Source: JBFJWR01 sp041623535 (GTDB taxonomy: Bacteria > Pseudomonadota > Gammaproteobacteria > Pseudomonadales > JBFGWM01). From it: a stretch of 15,051 nt of DNA. Of this stretch, positions 1-6,609 are shown in pieces. The notes under the pieces were generated by a model. The model worked only from the letters and a program-made list of their open reading frames with translations, was not told the origin of the DNA and searched no databases. Each line of letters opens with the position of its first letter. Within the stretch, counting starts at the first letter, position 1. The position numbers were made by a program, and so were the translations under genes. Location: contig JBFJWR010000029.1 in assembly GCA_041623535.1 (NCBI GenBank), positions 1 through 15,051 of the forward strand. The letters run 5' to 3'.

Positions 1-103
1 CATCCGGCAAGGCCACGCCGACCTCGATCGGGTAGCTGCCCATGCCAAAACCGGAGGCCTCAACGTCAATAATCAGGGGCAGTTCCCCCACCACCCTGCT
101 CAC
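1..103 (-). CDS. DEDD-type 3'-5' exonuclease-like protein (N-terminal fragment)
   Basis: Only about 34 codons are inside the window; the gene continues past the left edge. The visible protein reads through IIDVEASGFG and then GSYPIEVGVAL. The D-x-E pattern followed by a small-residue turn and a 'YPIEVG' strand looks like the Exo I motif of DnaQ/DEDD-fold 3'-5' exonucleases, which bind two metal ions through that Asp-Glu pair. The start is uncertain: GTG at 103 is the outermost candidate after the in-frame tpx stop, and GTG codons at 94 and 91 are alternatives; none has a clear Shine-Dalgarno sequence. It lies 9 nt downstream of the tpx stop on the same strand, so co-transcription and translational coupling with tpx are likely. 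Substrate (DNA, RNA or oligonucleotide) cannot be judged from this fragment. Confidence 0.6.
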   Translation of the reverse strand, partial: MSRVVGELPLIIDVEASGFGMGSYPIEVGVALPD

Positions 104-112
104 CGGCAGTGA

Positions 113-613
113 CTAGCCCAGCGCAGCCAGCGCCGCGTCATAGTCAGGCTCTTCGGCGATCTCGGGCACCAACTGCGTGTACACCACCTTGCCGGCGGCG
201 TTGATCACGACCACGGCACGGGCCATCACGCCGGCCAACGGGCCGGTCTTGATCTGTACGCCGTAGTCCTGGGCGAAACGCCCGCCACGAAAATCGGACA
301 CCGACTCCACGTTGCTGATCCCCTCGGCACCGCAGAAACGCGCATGCGCAAAGGGCAGATCGGCAGATACGCAGAGCACCACCGTGTTCTCCAGACCGGC
401 TGCGCTTTCATTGAAGCGCCGCACGGAGCCGGCACAAACCGGCGTATCGATGCTGGGAAAAATATTCAGCACAACGCGCTTACCCGCCAGGTCGGACAGC
501 GACAGGTCCGAGAGGTCGGTCTTGACCAATCGGAACCCGGGTGCACTTCTGCCCACGGACGGAAGCTCGCCTATCGTTTCGCAGGGATTGCCCTTTAACG
601 TGATGCTAGCCAT
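113..613 (-). CDS. tpx: thiol peroxidase (atypical 2-Cys peroxiredoxin, Tpx)
   Basis: This 166-residue protein is the usual Tpx length. Tpx reduces hydrogen peroxide and especially alkyl or lipid hydroperoxides, using thioredoxin as reductant. The peroxidatic Cys is C60 in SIDTPVCAGS and the resolving Cys is C94 in HARFCGAEG, matching the C61/C95 pair of E. coli Tpx in position and context. The N-terminal strand (ITLKGNP) and the APGF segment are also typical of Tpx. The frame is open upstream to about position 1111, but the ATG at 613 is preceded by a strong AAGGAG and starts where Tpx homologues start, so the longer version is rejected. Its start codon abuts CAT-ATG on the opposite strand, where a divergent membrane-protein gene begins, and an exonuclease-like gene follows 9 nt after its stop. 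Confidence 0.96.
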   Translation of the reverse strand: MASITLKGNPCETIGELPSVGRSAPGFRLVKTDLSDLSLSDLAGKRVVLNIFPSIDTPVCAGSVRRFNESAAGLENTVVLCVSADLPFAHARFCGAEGISNVESVSDFRGGRFAQDYGVQIKTGPLAGVMARAVVVINAAGKVVYTQLVPEIAEEPDYDAALAALG

Positions 614-616
614 ATG

Positions 617-624
617 ATCTCCTT
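617..624 (-). promoter_or_regulatory. ribosome binding site deciding the tpx start
   Basis: Reads AAGGAGAT on the minus strand, with 5 nt between AAGGAG and the ATG at 613. It fixes the tpx start within a frame that stays open for another 500 nt upstream. Confidence 0.8.
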
Positions 625-649
625 GAGACAGTCGCGACACCAAAAAGCG

Positions 650-678
650 ATAATGAACCAAGTTCGGGAAGTTTTCAC
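650..678 (-). promoter_or_regulatory. possible sigma70-type promoter for tpx
   Basis: On the minus strand, GTGAAA (678-673) and CATTAT (655-650) are separated by 17 nt. Each matches the sigma70 consensus at 4 of 6 positions. The element would lie inside the 5' end of the divergent membrane-protein gene, because there are only 39 nt between the tpx start and the preferred start of that gene. The match is by eye and weak. Confidence 0.3.
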
Positions 679-1069
679 GTTTACGGGGGCCAGAGTGTTC
701 GAATTCCTGATCATGGTCGTCTTCAGCATGTTGTTCATGGGCGGCTTTTTCCTGCTGCAGGGCTGGCTGCGCGTGCCCCGCTATCGCCTGGAGCGGGACG
801 AATTCCGTGATCTGCTGGTCACGGCGCTGGCTGGACGTGTCCGTATCGAGCGATGGGAAATGATCATCGGCATGCCGGTGCGCCACGACGAGCAACTCGA
901 AACCTGGCGTAACCGGCTGGCGCGCATGGCCGACAGTGGCCGGCCGGGTACCCGGGATTGCGATGGAATGCGCTGCTGTCATTTCAACACCGCCGAACGG
1001 GAACAACTGCAGCGGATCCTGCAGGAAATGGACTGCGTGGAATCCGGAGAGACCGAGCGCCGGTTCTGA
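653..1069 (+). CDS. hypothetical single-pass membrane protein
   Basis: A 138-residue protein I do not recognise. One strongly hydrophobic segment at about residues 14-38 (VFEFLIMVVFSMLFMGGFFLLQ) is followed by a basic and acidic soluble tail of about 100 residues. The tail contains an Arg/Glu-rich region and several Cys (C103, C108, C109, C128) around a DGMRCCHF motif. With the N terminus short and the basic WLRVPRYR stretch just after the helix, an N-out/C-in orientation follows from the positive-inside rule. An in-frame ATG at 614 would add 13 residues and begin exactly next to the tpx start codon. ATG 653 is preferred because those residues look unstructured, but neither start has a good Shine-Dalgarno sequence. 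Divergence from tpx hints at a shared regulatory region, nothing more. No catalytic motif is visible. Confidence 0.7.
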   Translation: MNQVREVFTFTGARVFEFLIMVVFSMLFMGGFFLLQGWLRVPRYRLERDEFRDLLVTALAGRVRIERWEMIIGMPVRHDEQLETWRNRLARMADSGRPGTRDCDGMRCCHFNTAEREQLQRILQEMDCVESGETERRF

Positions 1070-1162
1070 GGATGCACCGGAAGTATTGGCAGGCACGCGG
1101 CACCAACGCACAGTCGGCCGCGGCCACCGGATCAGGTTTTACTGGAAGGGCAGAATCAGAAA

Positions 1163-1190
1163 CGCCTGCGCAGGTCACCCCGCGCAGGCG
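1163..1190 (-). terminator. hairpin terminator candidate between convergent genes
   Basis: CGCCTGCGC (1163-1171) pairs perfectly with GCGCAGGCG (1182-1190) around a 10-nt loop, giving a 9-bp GC-rich stem. On the minus strand it starts 10 nt after the stop of the Cys-rich mini-protein and is followed by a short, interrupted T stretch (TTTCTGATTCTG), consistent with a Rho-independent terminator for the left operon. It is also placed to insulate the convergent membrane-protein gene, though no T-run follows on the plus strand. The remaining spacer (1070-1162) holds nothing I can identify. Confidence 0.5.
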
Positions 1191-1200
1191 CAATATCGGA

Positions 1201-1344
1201 TTAGCTGGGCTTGTTGCTGCCGGACTGACTGTCCTGCTTCTGATCAGGCTTGTAGTCGCCGATCACACCCTTGGCCGGGCAGACTTTGAAGATAGGGCAT
1301 TTTTTGCAGCCAACTGCCAGCGCGACAGGACACAATGTGGCCAT
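1201..1344 (-). CDS. 47-residue Cys-rich mini-protein, unknown function
   Basis: A small open frame: MATLCPVALAVGCKKC, then PIFKVCPAKGVIGDYKPD and a polar Gln/Ser/Asn-rich end. Four Cys (C5, C13, C16, C22) are spaced C-x7-C-x2-C-x5-C, enough for one zinc or iron-sulfur site, with a CKKCPIFKVCP core. The ATG at 1344 is preceded by GCGGAG at suitable spacing and the frame ends in TAA at 1201, just before a hairpin. It lies 54 nt downstream of the acuI-like gene on the same strand and may be the last gene of that operon or have its own promoter. I recall no named family. A real gene is supported by the Shine-Dalgarno, the ordered Cys spacing and the terminator position, but conservation is untested. 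Confidence 0.65.
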   Translation of the reverse strand: MATLCPVALAVGCKKCPIFKVCPAKGVIGDYKPDQKQDSQSGSNKPS

Positions 1345-1398
1345 GAGAGAACTCCGCTTGATGAATTACACTGGCAATCTTAGCGCAATCCGCGCCAA

Positions 1399-2385
1399 TT
1401 AGCCGTTTATATTCACGACCACCCGTCCGCGCACGCCGCCCTCCAGAATCCGCGTTCCCCATGCCGGCAGGTCGGCCAGCGCCACCTCCTCGACCATGGA
1501 TTCCAGCAAATCCATGGGCAGATCGCTGGCAATTCGCTGCCAGGCCTGCACCCGGTCCGCATAGGGCCGCATGACTGAATCGATGCCCAGCAGGTTCACA
1601 CCACGCAGCAGGAACGGAATCACCGTGGTATCCAGCTGGTTGCCGCCAGCCAGGCCCACCGCCGCCACCGATCCGCCATAACAAATCTGTGCCAGGACGC
1701 GGGCCAGCATGCTGCCACCAACGGCATCGACGCAGCCTGCCCACTGTTCTTTTTCCAGGGGTTTGCCAGGACCTGCAAATGCATCCCGCGGCACGATGCG
1801 CTGCGCACCCAGTTCGCGCAGGTAGGGTTCGGTTTCGGGCCGGCCGGTGACCGCAGCCACCGGATAGCCAAGTCGCGACAGGATGGCGGTGGCGACCGAT
1901 CCGACGCCACCGGCAGCACCAGTGACGAGAACTTCCTTGTCATTCTTCTGCAGCCCATGCTGCTCCAGCGCCATCACCGCCAGCATGGCGGTGAATCCGG
2001 CGGTTCCGACGGCCATCGCCTGGCGCGTGCTCAGGCCATCCGGCAGCGGAACCAGCCAGTCGCCCTGCACGCGCGCTTTCTGCGCGTAACCGCCCCAGCG
2101 GGCCTCCCCCACGCGCCAGCCGGTCAGCACCACTTTCTGGCCTGGCTGATAACGGGAATCGGCACTGGTTTCCACGGTACCTGCAAAGTCGATACCGGCC
2201 ACGTGCGGGTACTCGCGCACCAGGCCGCCCTGGCCGGTCAGGCACAGCCCGTCCTTGTAATTCAGGGTCGAATGTTCGACTGCAACGGTCACGTCACCGT
2301 CCGGCAGGCGGTCTGCTTCCAGCGTCTCCATTGCTGCATGTACACCGGTGTCTGTCTTGTTGATGACCAGGGCCTGAAAACTCAT
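1399..2385 (-). CDS. acuI: AcuI/YhdH-type NADPH-dependent acryloyl-CoA reductase-like oxidoreductase
   Basis: A 328-residue zinc-independent MDR-superfamily reductase, close to the 324 residues of E. coli AcuI (YhdH). Characterised AcuI reduces acryloyl-CoA to propionyl-CoA with NADPH; relatives reduce other activated double bonds. The N-terminal GroES-like domain carries the family's LNYKDGL motif (41-47), and the nucleotide-binding domain has VTGAAGGVGSVA (154-165) followed by the TGR turn (180-182), whose Arg is expected to bind the NADPH 2'-phosphate. The family's dimer-side GIDFAGTV and VGTAGFTAM segments are present. The frame is open to 2640, but the ATG at 2385 begins with MSFQALVI, the normal family N terminus, behind AGGAA. 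It is the last large gene of the left operon, 80 nt after the monooxygenase. The actual substrate in this context is unknown. Confidence 0.88.
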   Translation of the reverse strand: MSFQALVINKTDTGVHAAMETLEADRLPDGDVTVAVEHSTLNYKDGLCLTGQGGLVREYPHVAGIDFAGTVETSADSRYQPGQKVVLTGWRVGEARWGGYAQKARVQGDWLVPLPDGLSTRQAMAVGTAGFTAMLAVMALEQHGLQKNDKEVLVTGAAGGVGSVATAILSRLGYPVAAVTGRPETEPYLRELGAQRIVPRDAFAGPGKPLEKEQWAGCVDAVGGSMLARVLAQICYGGSVAAVGLAGGNQLDTTVIPFLLRGVNLLGIDSVMRPYADRVQAWQRIASDLPMDLLESMVEEVALADLPAWGTRILEGGVRGRVVVNING

Positions 2386-2465
2386 AGCGCGTGTTCCTGT
2401 TGCTGCCAGATGTGGATGCGCCATGGTACCGCAGGTCGGGCGACAAGCCGCATTGCTGCCAATAC

Positions 2466-4004
2466 TCAGGCAGAAACGGAGTCCTGGCGCGCCACGGCGG
2501 GCACTGCCATGGGCTGCAGACGATAGGCAGCAGGCCGAAAATCCCGGCACTCCTGTCGGAAACTGAAGGTGAAGCCCGGCCACAGGGTGGTGATCCTGCC
2601 GCTCGAGTGCTGGTACCAACTGCTGCAGCCACTGGCCCACACGGTGCCCTGCAGGCGTGCCTGCAACTTCGCGTTATAGGCTTCCTGCGCCTCCGCTGCG
2701 ACATCCATCACTGCAGCCCCGGTGCGCTGCATTTCTGCCAGGCAGCGCATGATGTAGTCCACGTTGGCTTCAATCATGAACACCATGGAACTGTGTCCCA
2801 GCCCGGTGTTCGGCCCGGTAATGAGAAACAGGTTGGGAAATCCGTGCACCGAGGTGCCCTTGTACGCTTCTTCGCCCGCCACCCATGTTTCGCGCAGGGA
2901 ACGCCCGCCCAACCCCCGGATTCGCGCAGCCATCGGGTTGTCGGTGGCATAGAAACCGGTGCCGAAGATCAGTGCATCCACGTCGTGTTCCACGCCATCA
3001 TCGGTGACCACGGAACCGGCACGCACCTCGCGGATGCCCGCCGTGACCAGTTCCACGTTGTCGCGCTGCAGCGCCGGATACCAGTCATTGGAAATCAGGA
3101 TGCGCTTGCAGCCGAGCCGATAGTCCGGTGTGACTTTCGCACGCAGTTCCGGGTCCCGGACCTGGCGCCGGAGATGAAACCGCGTCAGCAATTCGTAGAT
3201 GCGCAGGAATACCGGGAACACCAGGATGCCGAGCACACGCGACTCATGCCCCCAGTAGATCAGCCAGCGATACAGCCACTGCATGGGTTTCACGTGCTGC
3301 AGCAGAAATTTCTCGACGCGCGTGATCGCCCGGTCGGGCCGCGGAATGATCCAGTTGGGCGTGCGCTGAAACACCTTCAGCCGGGCGACCCGGGGGGCAA
3401 TCTCGGGAACAAACTGAATGGCCGAAGCGCCGCTGCCGATCACTGCCACCCGCTTGCCCGCCAGGTCGTAGTCGTGATCCCACTGCGCGGAATGAAACGT
3501 CCTGCCGGTAAACGACGCAACGCCGGGGATGTCCGGCAACTGCGGCTCGGCGAGCAGGCCGGCGCCGGACACCAGCACCCGGCAGGTCAGCACTCCCTGC
3601 CCGGTTGTCACCCGCCAGAGTCGGTGCTCCTCGTCGTAATCGGCGGACAGCACGTCATGCCCGAAGCGCACCTTGTCCAGCAACTGGTGCTGCTGTGCGA
3701 CATCTTGCAGGTAGGCATACAGTTCCGGCTGACTGGGGTACTTGCGCGACCAGTCCGCATTCTGCTGGAAGGAAAACGAATACAGGTGCGACGGCACGTC
3801 ACAGGCTGCACCGGGATACGTGTTGTCCCGCCAGGTGCCGCCCACCTCGTGTGCGCGTTCCAGCAGGACAAAATCATCCTGGCCCGCCTGCTGCAGACGG
3901 ATGGCCATGCACTGACCGGCAAAACCGGTTCCGATGATGATCGTCTGAAAGTCGGTAGATCCCGCGGCTTGCCCGGGAGCGGCAGATGGTTCGTATGCCG
4001 ACAT
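2466..4004 (-). CDS. flavin monooxygenase of the Baeyer-Villiger type
   Basis: A 512-residue class B flavoprotein monooxygenase. The FAD Rossmann motif is GTGFAG (25-30). The GGTWRDNTYPG segment ending in D69 fits the conserved BVMO N-terminal motif, and FTGRTFHSAQWD (165-176) matches the BVMO fingerprint FxGxxxHxxxW(P/D) exactly. GSGASA (190-195) is the NADPH-binding motif, and FGTGFYATD is the late ATG-like motif. These enzymes use NADPH and O2 to insert oxygen next to a carbonyl, turning ketones into esters or lactones; some act as N- or S-oxidases. There is no signal peptide, so it is cytosolic. The start at 4004 has GGAGGA 7 nt upstream. It follows the cyclase by 35 nt and precedes acuI by 80 nt on the same strand, so it is probably co-transcribed. 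Its substrate cannot be read from sequence; a hydrophobic stretch at about residues 245-280 may favour lipophilic substrates or membrane contact. Confidence 0.9.
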   Translation of the reverse strand: MSAYEPSAAPGQAAGSTDFQTIIIGTGFAGQCMAIRLQQAGQDDFVLLERAHEVGGTWRDNTYPGAACDVPSHLYSFSFQQNADWSRKYPSQPELYAYLQDVAQQHQLLDKVRFGHDVLSADYDEEHRLWRVTTGQGVLTCRVLVSGAGLLAEPQLPDIPGVASFTGRTFHSAQWDHDYDLAGKRVAVIGSGASAIQFVPEIAPRVARLKVFQRTPNWIIPRPDRAITRVEKFLLQHVKPMQWLYRWLIYWGHESRVLGILVFPVFLRIYELLTRFHLRRQVRDPELRAKVTPDYRLGCKRILISNDWYPALQRDNVELVTAGIREVRAGSVVTDDGVEHDVDALIFGTGFYATDNPMAARIRGLGGRSLRETWVAGEEAYKGTSVHGFPNLFLITGPNTGLGHSSMVFMIEANVDYIMRCLAEMQRTGAAVMDVAAEAQEAYNAKLQARLQGTVWASGCSSWYQHSSGRITTLWPGFTFSFRQECRDFRPAAYRLQPMAVPAVARQDSVSA

Positions 4005-4039
4005 GCAAGATTCCTCCAGTTCAGTTCGCCACGGCGTGT

Positions 4040-5338
4040 TCAGACCGCCAGGGCGTAGTGACTCACCGGCTCGGCAAAGCCCTTGATGTCGAGTGGCTCG
4101 CGCGCGTGGACGGGCAGTTCTTCAGACACCACCCGGGCGGTGGCATCGTCGATCAGGGTTTCCCCGGGCTCGGCACAATCACACAGGCGCGCGGCCAGGT
4201 TCACGGTCTGACCGACGGCTACGTACTCCAGTCTTGCGCCCCCGATCACCCCGACGGTCACCGGCCCCGAAGATACGCCGACACCAAAGCCCAGCGGCGC
4301 TTCGTCGCGCTCCCAACGGGCCAGCACCGGCGCCACGGCGACATGCAGGCGTGCCGCCAGGCGCGCTGCCTGCGCGGTGGCATCCTCGACACGGATCGGC
4401 GCTCCCAGCAGGATCAGCACACCGTCGCCGGCATAGTCCTTGATGGTGGCGCCGAACTCGGTGGTCACATCGCCAATGGCAGCGTAGAACTCGCTGAGCA
4501 TCTGCAGGGTCTCGCTGGAGTGCAGCTTGCCCGACAACGTGGTGAAGCCGCGGATATCGCAACAGATGACCGCTATCTCGCGGGTATCCTGTTTCATTGC
4601 CCGCGCCAGGCCCTGGCGGCGGACCAGGCTTTCCACCTGCGGCGACAGAAAGCGTCCGAGAAACTGGTTACGCTGGCCCTGCGACACGTGATACTGGATC
4701 GCGCCGATCAGCAGGACCATCTCGCCGAGCACCGTGACCAGGGCTGCCAGCCCGTCCGGCAGGATCAGGCCCGCTGACATCATGGGTGTCGCCAGGCAGA
4801 CCGCAATCAAGCGGCGCCGCTCTGCCAGGTCAGGCCGGCGATTCAACAGCAGCACCGCTGACAGCGTGGCCAGCAGCATGGACAACTCCAGCGGAATCGC
4901 GAACAGGTAGAACTGGTAGGCCTTGCCCCCGCCGGGAGCACCCAGCGCATTCTGGAAATACTCGGCGCGCAGGTCCGGCCAGACCAGGCACTCGACGCCA
5001 TAGACCAGCACCAGGAACTGCGCGACGCGCAACATGTTGTCTCCGAACTTGGTGCGCAAGTTCTCTGCCGGAATGGTCTCGCGCAGGTACAGCATCCACT
5101 GGTAGACCGCGATGAAGCCCACCACCTCGGCAAGCGCGAGAAAGCCGGCAAACCAGGGCAGTTCACCGGGCGGCACGCCCTTGATGAAGGTCGTGTTCAG
5201 GTAAATGGATGCGGCAGCAGCCAGCAGTGCTACCGACAGTGCCCGACTGGTCGGCGTACGCGGATCCGCCAGCAGGAAGGACACGGCCATCCCCGCCGAC
5301 ACCAGCGCCGCCAGGTCGGCCGTGCCAAAGTCGATCAA
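4040..5338 (-). CDS. polytopic membrane class III adenylate/guanylate cyclase
   Basis: A 432-residue protein with roughly six or seven hydrophobic segments in residues 5-216, then a short linker with the FLGRFLSPQV motif common at the entry of bacterial cyclase domains, then a class III catalytic domain (about 253-425). Metal-binding Asp residues are D261 (CCDIRGFTTLSG) and D305 (YAGDGVLI); the transition-state pair is N380 and R384 in TVNLAARL. The base-recognition positions look atypical: by eye, D301 sits at the usual Lys position with K300 one residue earlier, and V373 replaces the usual Asp/Thr. cAMP versus cGMP therefore cannot be assigned. The start is TTG at 5338, overlapping the upstream stop as TTGA, behind GGAG; the next in-frame Met lies inside the first membrane helix. 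The product would couple a membrane-sensed signal to a cytosolic cyclic nucleotide. No cyclic-nucleotide-binding regulator is encoded in this window. Confidence 0.88.
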   Translation of the reverse strand: MIDFGTADLAALVSAGMAVSFLLADPRTPTSRALSVALLAAAASIYLNTTFIKGVPPGELPWFAGFLALAEVVGFIAVYQWMLYLRETIPAENLRTKFGDNMLRVAQFLVLVYGVECLVWPDLRAEYFQNALGAPGGGKAYQFYLFAIPLELSMLLATLSAVLLLNRRPDLAERRRLIAVCLATPMMSAGLILPDGLAALVTVLGEMVLLIGAIQYHVSQGQRNQFLGRFLSPQVESLVRRQGLARAMKQDTREIAVICCDIRGFTTLSGKLHSSETLQMLSEFYAAIGDVTTEFGATIKDYAGDGVLILLGAPIRVEDATAQAARLAARLHVAVAPVLARWERDEAPLGFGVGVSSGPVTVGVIGGARLEYVAVGQTVNLAARLCDCAEPGETLIDDATARVVSEELPVHAREPLDIKGFAEPVSHYALAV

Positions 5339-6609
5339 GCCACCTGCTCCATCACCGGCCAGAAATCGACAATCCTGCCACCCCGCACGATGGCGAGGTC
5401 GCCGAACTGCAGCATCACGAATTCGCTCTGCGTGGGCCGGTAGAACACGTAATCATCCACCGCGAGATCGACCCCCTCGGAACCGTTGAGCATTTCCTGG
5501 TTGGTGCTGCGCCCGTAAAACGGATTGATCTGCAGGCCGGGTGGAGAAACCGGTTGTGCCTTCCAGTAACCTCCGTACACAAAAAACGTACGGCGCGTGT
5601 TCGGATCCCAGGCGCTCAGCAGGCGCCCCAGCGAAGGCACGCCGGGCATCTGTACCGGACCGTCATACTGCTTGAGTACCGGCGTTGCGATGTACAGCGC
5701 CGGCACATGCGCGGCCAGCGAAGGAATATCGTAATCAGTGGGTTTCATCAGCGCCGTGCCCACGGCCAGTTCATTGGCCAACTCCTTCGCTGCCGGCCAC
5801 AGGTGAAACGTCGGACTGCCGGCAGCATTCAGGCACAGCAGTGCGCCCTGCTGTGACGGCGCATGCTGCCGCCAGGACTCCAGGTAGGTACGGTAAATGC
5901 GCTGCACGGAGGCAAACTCATCGCCCTGCAGGAATCGCGGCAGCTTGGTCACGTGCGGGTCGTAGCCCATGAGCCCGGAAAACTGCAGTCGCGGGTTATC
6001 ATCGATCATCTGCAGAATCGCGACGAAATCATCGGTGTTCTGTACGCCGCCCCGGTGCAGGCCGACGTCGATCTCGATATTGATGCGCATGTCGACGCGC
6101 GTGGCCGTGGCCAGGTCGGCGTACTGTTTCATGCGCGCGGGCGAGTCGATCAGCCACTGCAACTGGTGCGCCGGGTTGAACGCACCGCGCCGGTAATGGC
6201 GGTAAAAACGATGCGCGGCGGTAATCGGCATCGGCTTGCCGATCAGTACATCGGTGCGCGGCGCCTTTTCAGCCAACTCACTGAGAAATGGCTGGTGAAA
6301 GGCCATCAGGCGATCGGTTTTTGCCTGCCCCATGATGTACTCGAGCAGGCGACGACTGGGCAGTGACTTGGCCACCACGCGGTATTCGAAGGGATCGCGG
6401 ATGATTTCACGAACCTGCGCAATATTGATATCCAGCCGGTCGAGGTCGACGAGCATGGTCGGCCGCGCCAGGCCGGCTTCGCGCAGTTCGTCGGTCAGGC
6501 CCCTGAAATAGTCAGCATGACCGCCGGCGCCATGATCCGACGGCCGCATCAGGTATCCGCCCAGCGCTGCCGCACCTGCCGCGCCGAGCAGGAACGATCT
6601 TCTTTTCAT
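5335..6609 (-). CDS. Tat-exported fold-III PLP enzyme (DSD1 / alanine-racemase-like group)
   Basis: A 424-residue protein with a twin-arginine leader (KRRSFLLGAAGAAALGG, residues 2-18) and then an alanine-racemase-type TIM barrel. The PLP Schiff-base Lys is most likely K81 in YRVVAKSLPSRR, after the family's MLVDLDRLDINI entry strand. Relatives include D-threonine aldolase and D-serine dehydratase. Those carry a C-terminal H-x-C or H-x-D metal motif in a 'PNHACPT' context; here the equivalent region reads YRPTQSEFVMLQ (390-401) without His or Cys, so a metal-dependent aldolase or dehydratase role is doubtful. A racemase-like or other PLP reaction in the periplasm is possible. Tat export fits an enzyme that must bind its cofactor before crossing the membrane. 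Its ATG overlaps the upstream flavoenzyme stop (ATGA) and its stop overlaps the cyclase TTG, so the three genes are translationally coupled. Confidence 0.82.
   Translation of the reverse strand: MKRRSFLLGAAGAAALGGYLMRPSDHGAGGHADYFRGLTDELREAGLARPTMLVDLDRLDINIAQVREIIRDPFEYRVVAKSLPSRRLLEYIMGQAKTDRLMAFHQPFLSELAEKAPRTDVLIGKPMPITAAHRFYRHYRRGAFNPAHQLQWLIDSPARMKQYADLATATRVDMRINIEIDVGLHRGGVQNTDDFVAILQMIDDNPRLQFSGLMGYDPHVTKLPRFLQGDEFASVQRIYRTYLESWRQHAPSQQGALLCLNAAGSPTFHLWPAAKELANELAVGTALMKPTDYDIPSLAAHVPALYIATPVLKQYDGPVQMPGVPSLGRLLSAWDPNTRRTFFVYGGYWKAQPVSPPGLQINPFYGRSTNQEMLNGSEGVDLAVDDYVFYRPTQSEFVMLQFGDLAIVRGGRIVDFWPVMEQVA

Noticed and set aside
614..1111. N-terminal extension of thiol peroxidase to 332 residues
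   Set aside because: The upstream part overlaps the membrane-protein gene and has no domain, while the internal ATG at 613 has an excellent Shine-Dalgarno and gives the standard Tpx length.
958..1383. Plus-strand frames of 117 and 141 codons between the membrane protein and acuI
   Set aside because: They overlap the end of the membrane-protein gene, cross the hairpin and the Cys-rich mini-protein on the other strand, and show no motif or ribosome binding site.
2391..4058. 555-codon plus-strand open frame
   Set aside because: It lies antisense to the Baeyer-Villiger monooxygenase gene, whose full motif set is unmistakable. The plus-strand translation is rich in His, Arg and Gln with no recognisable domain, as expected for a high-GC shadow frame.
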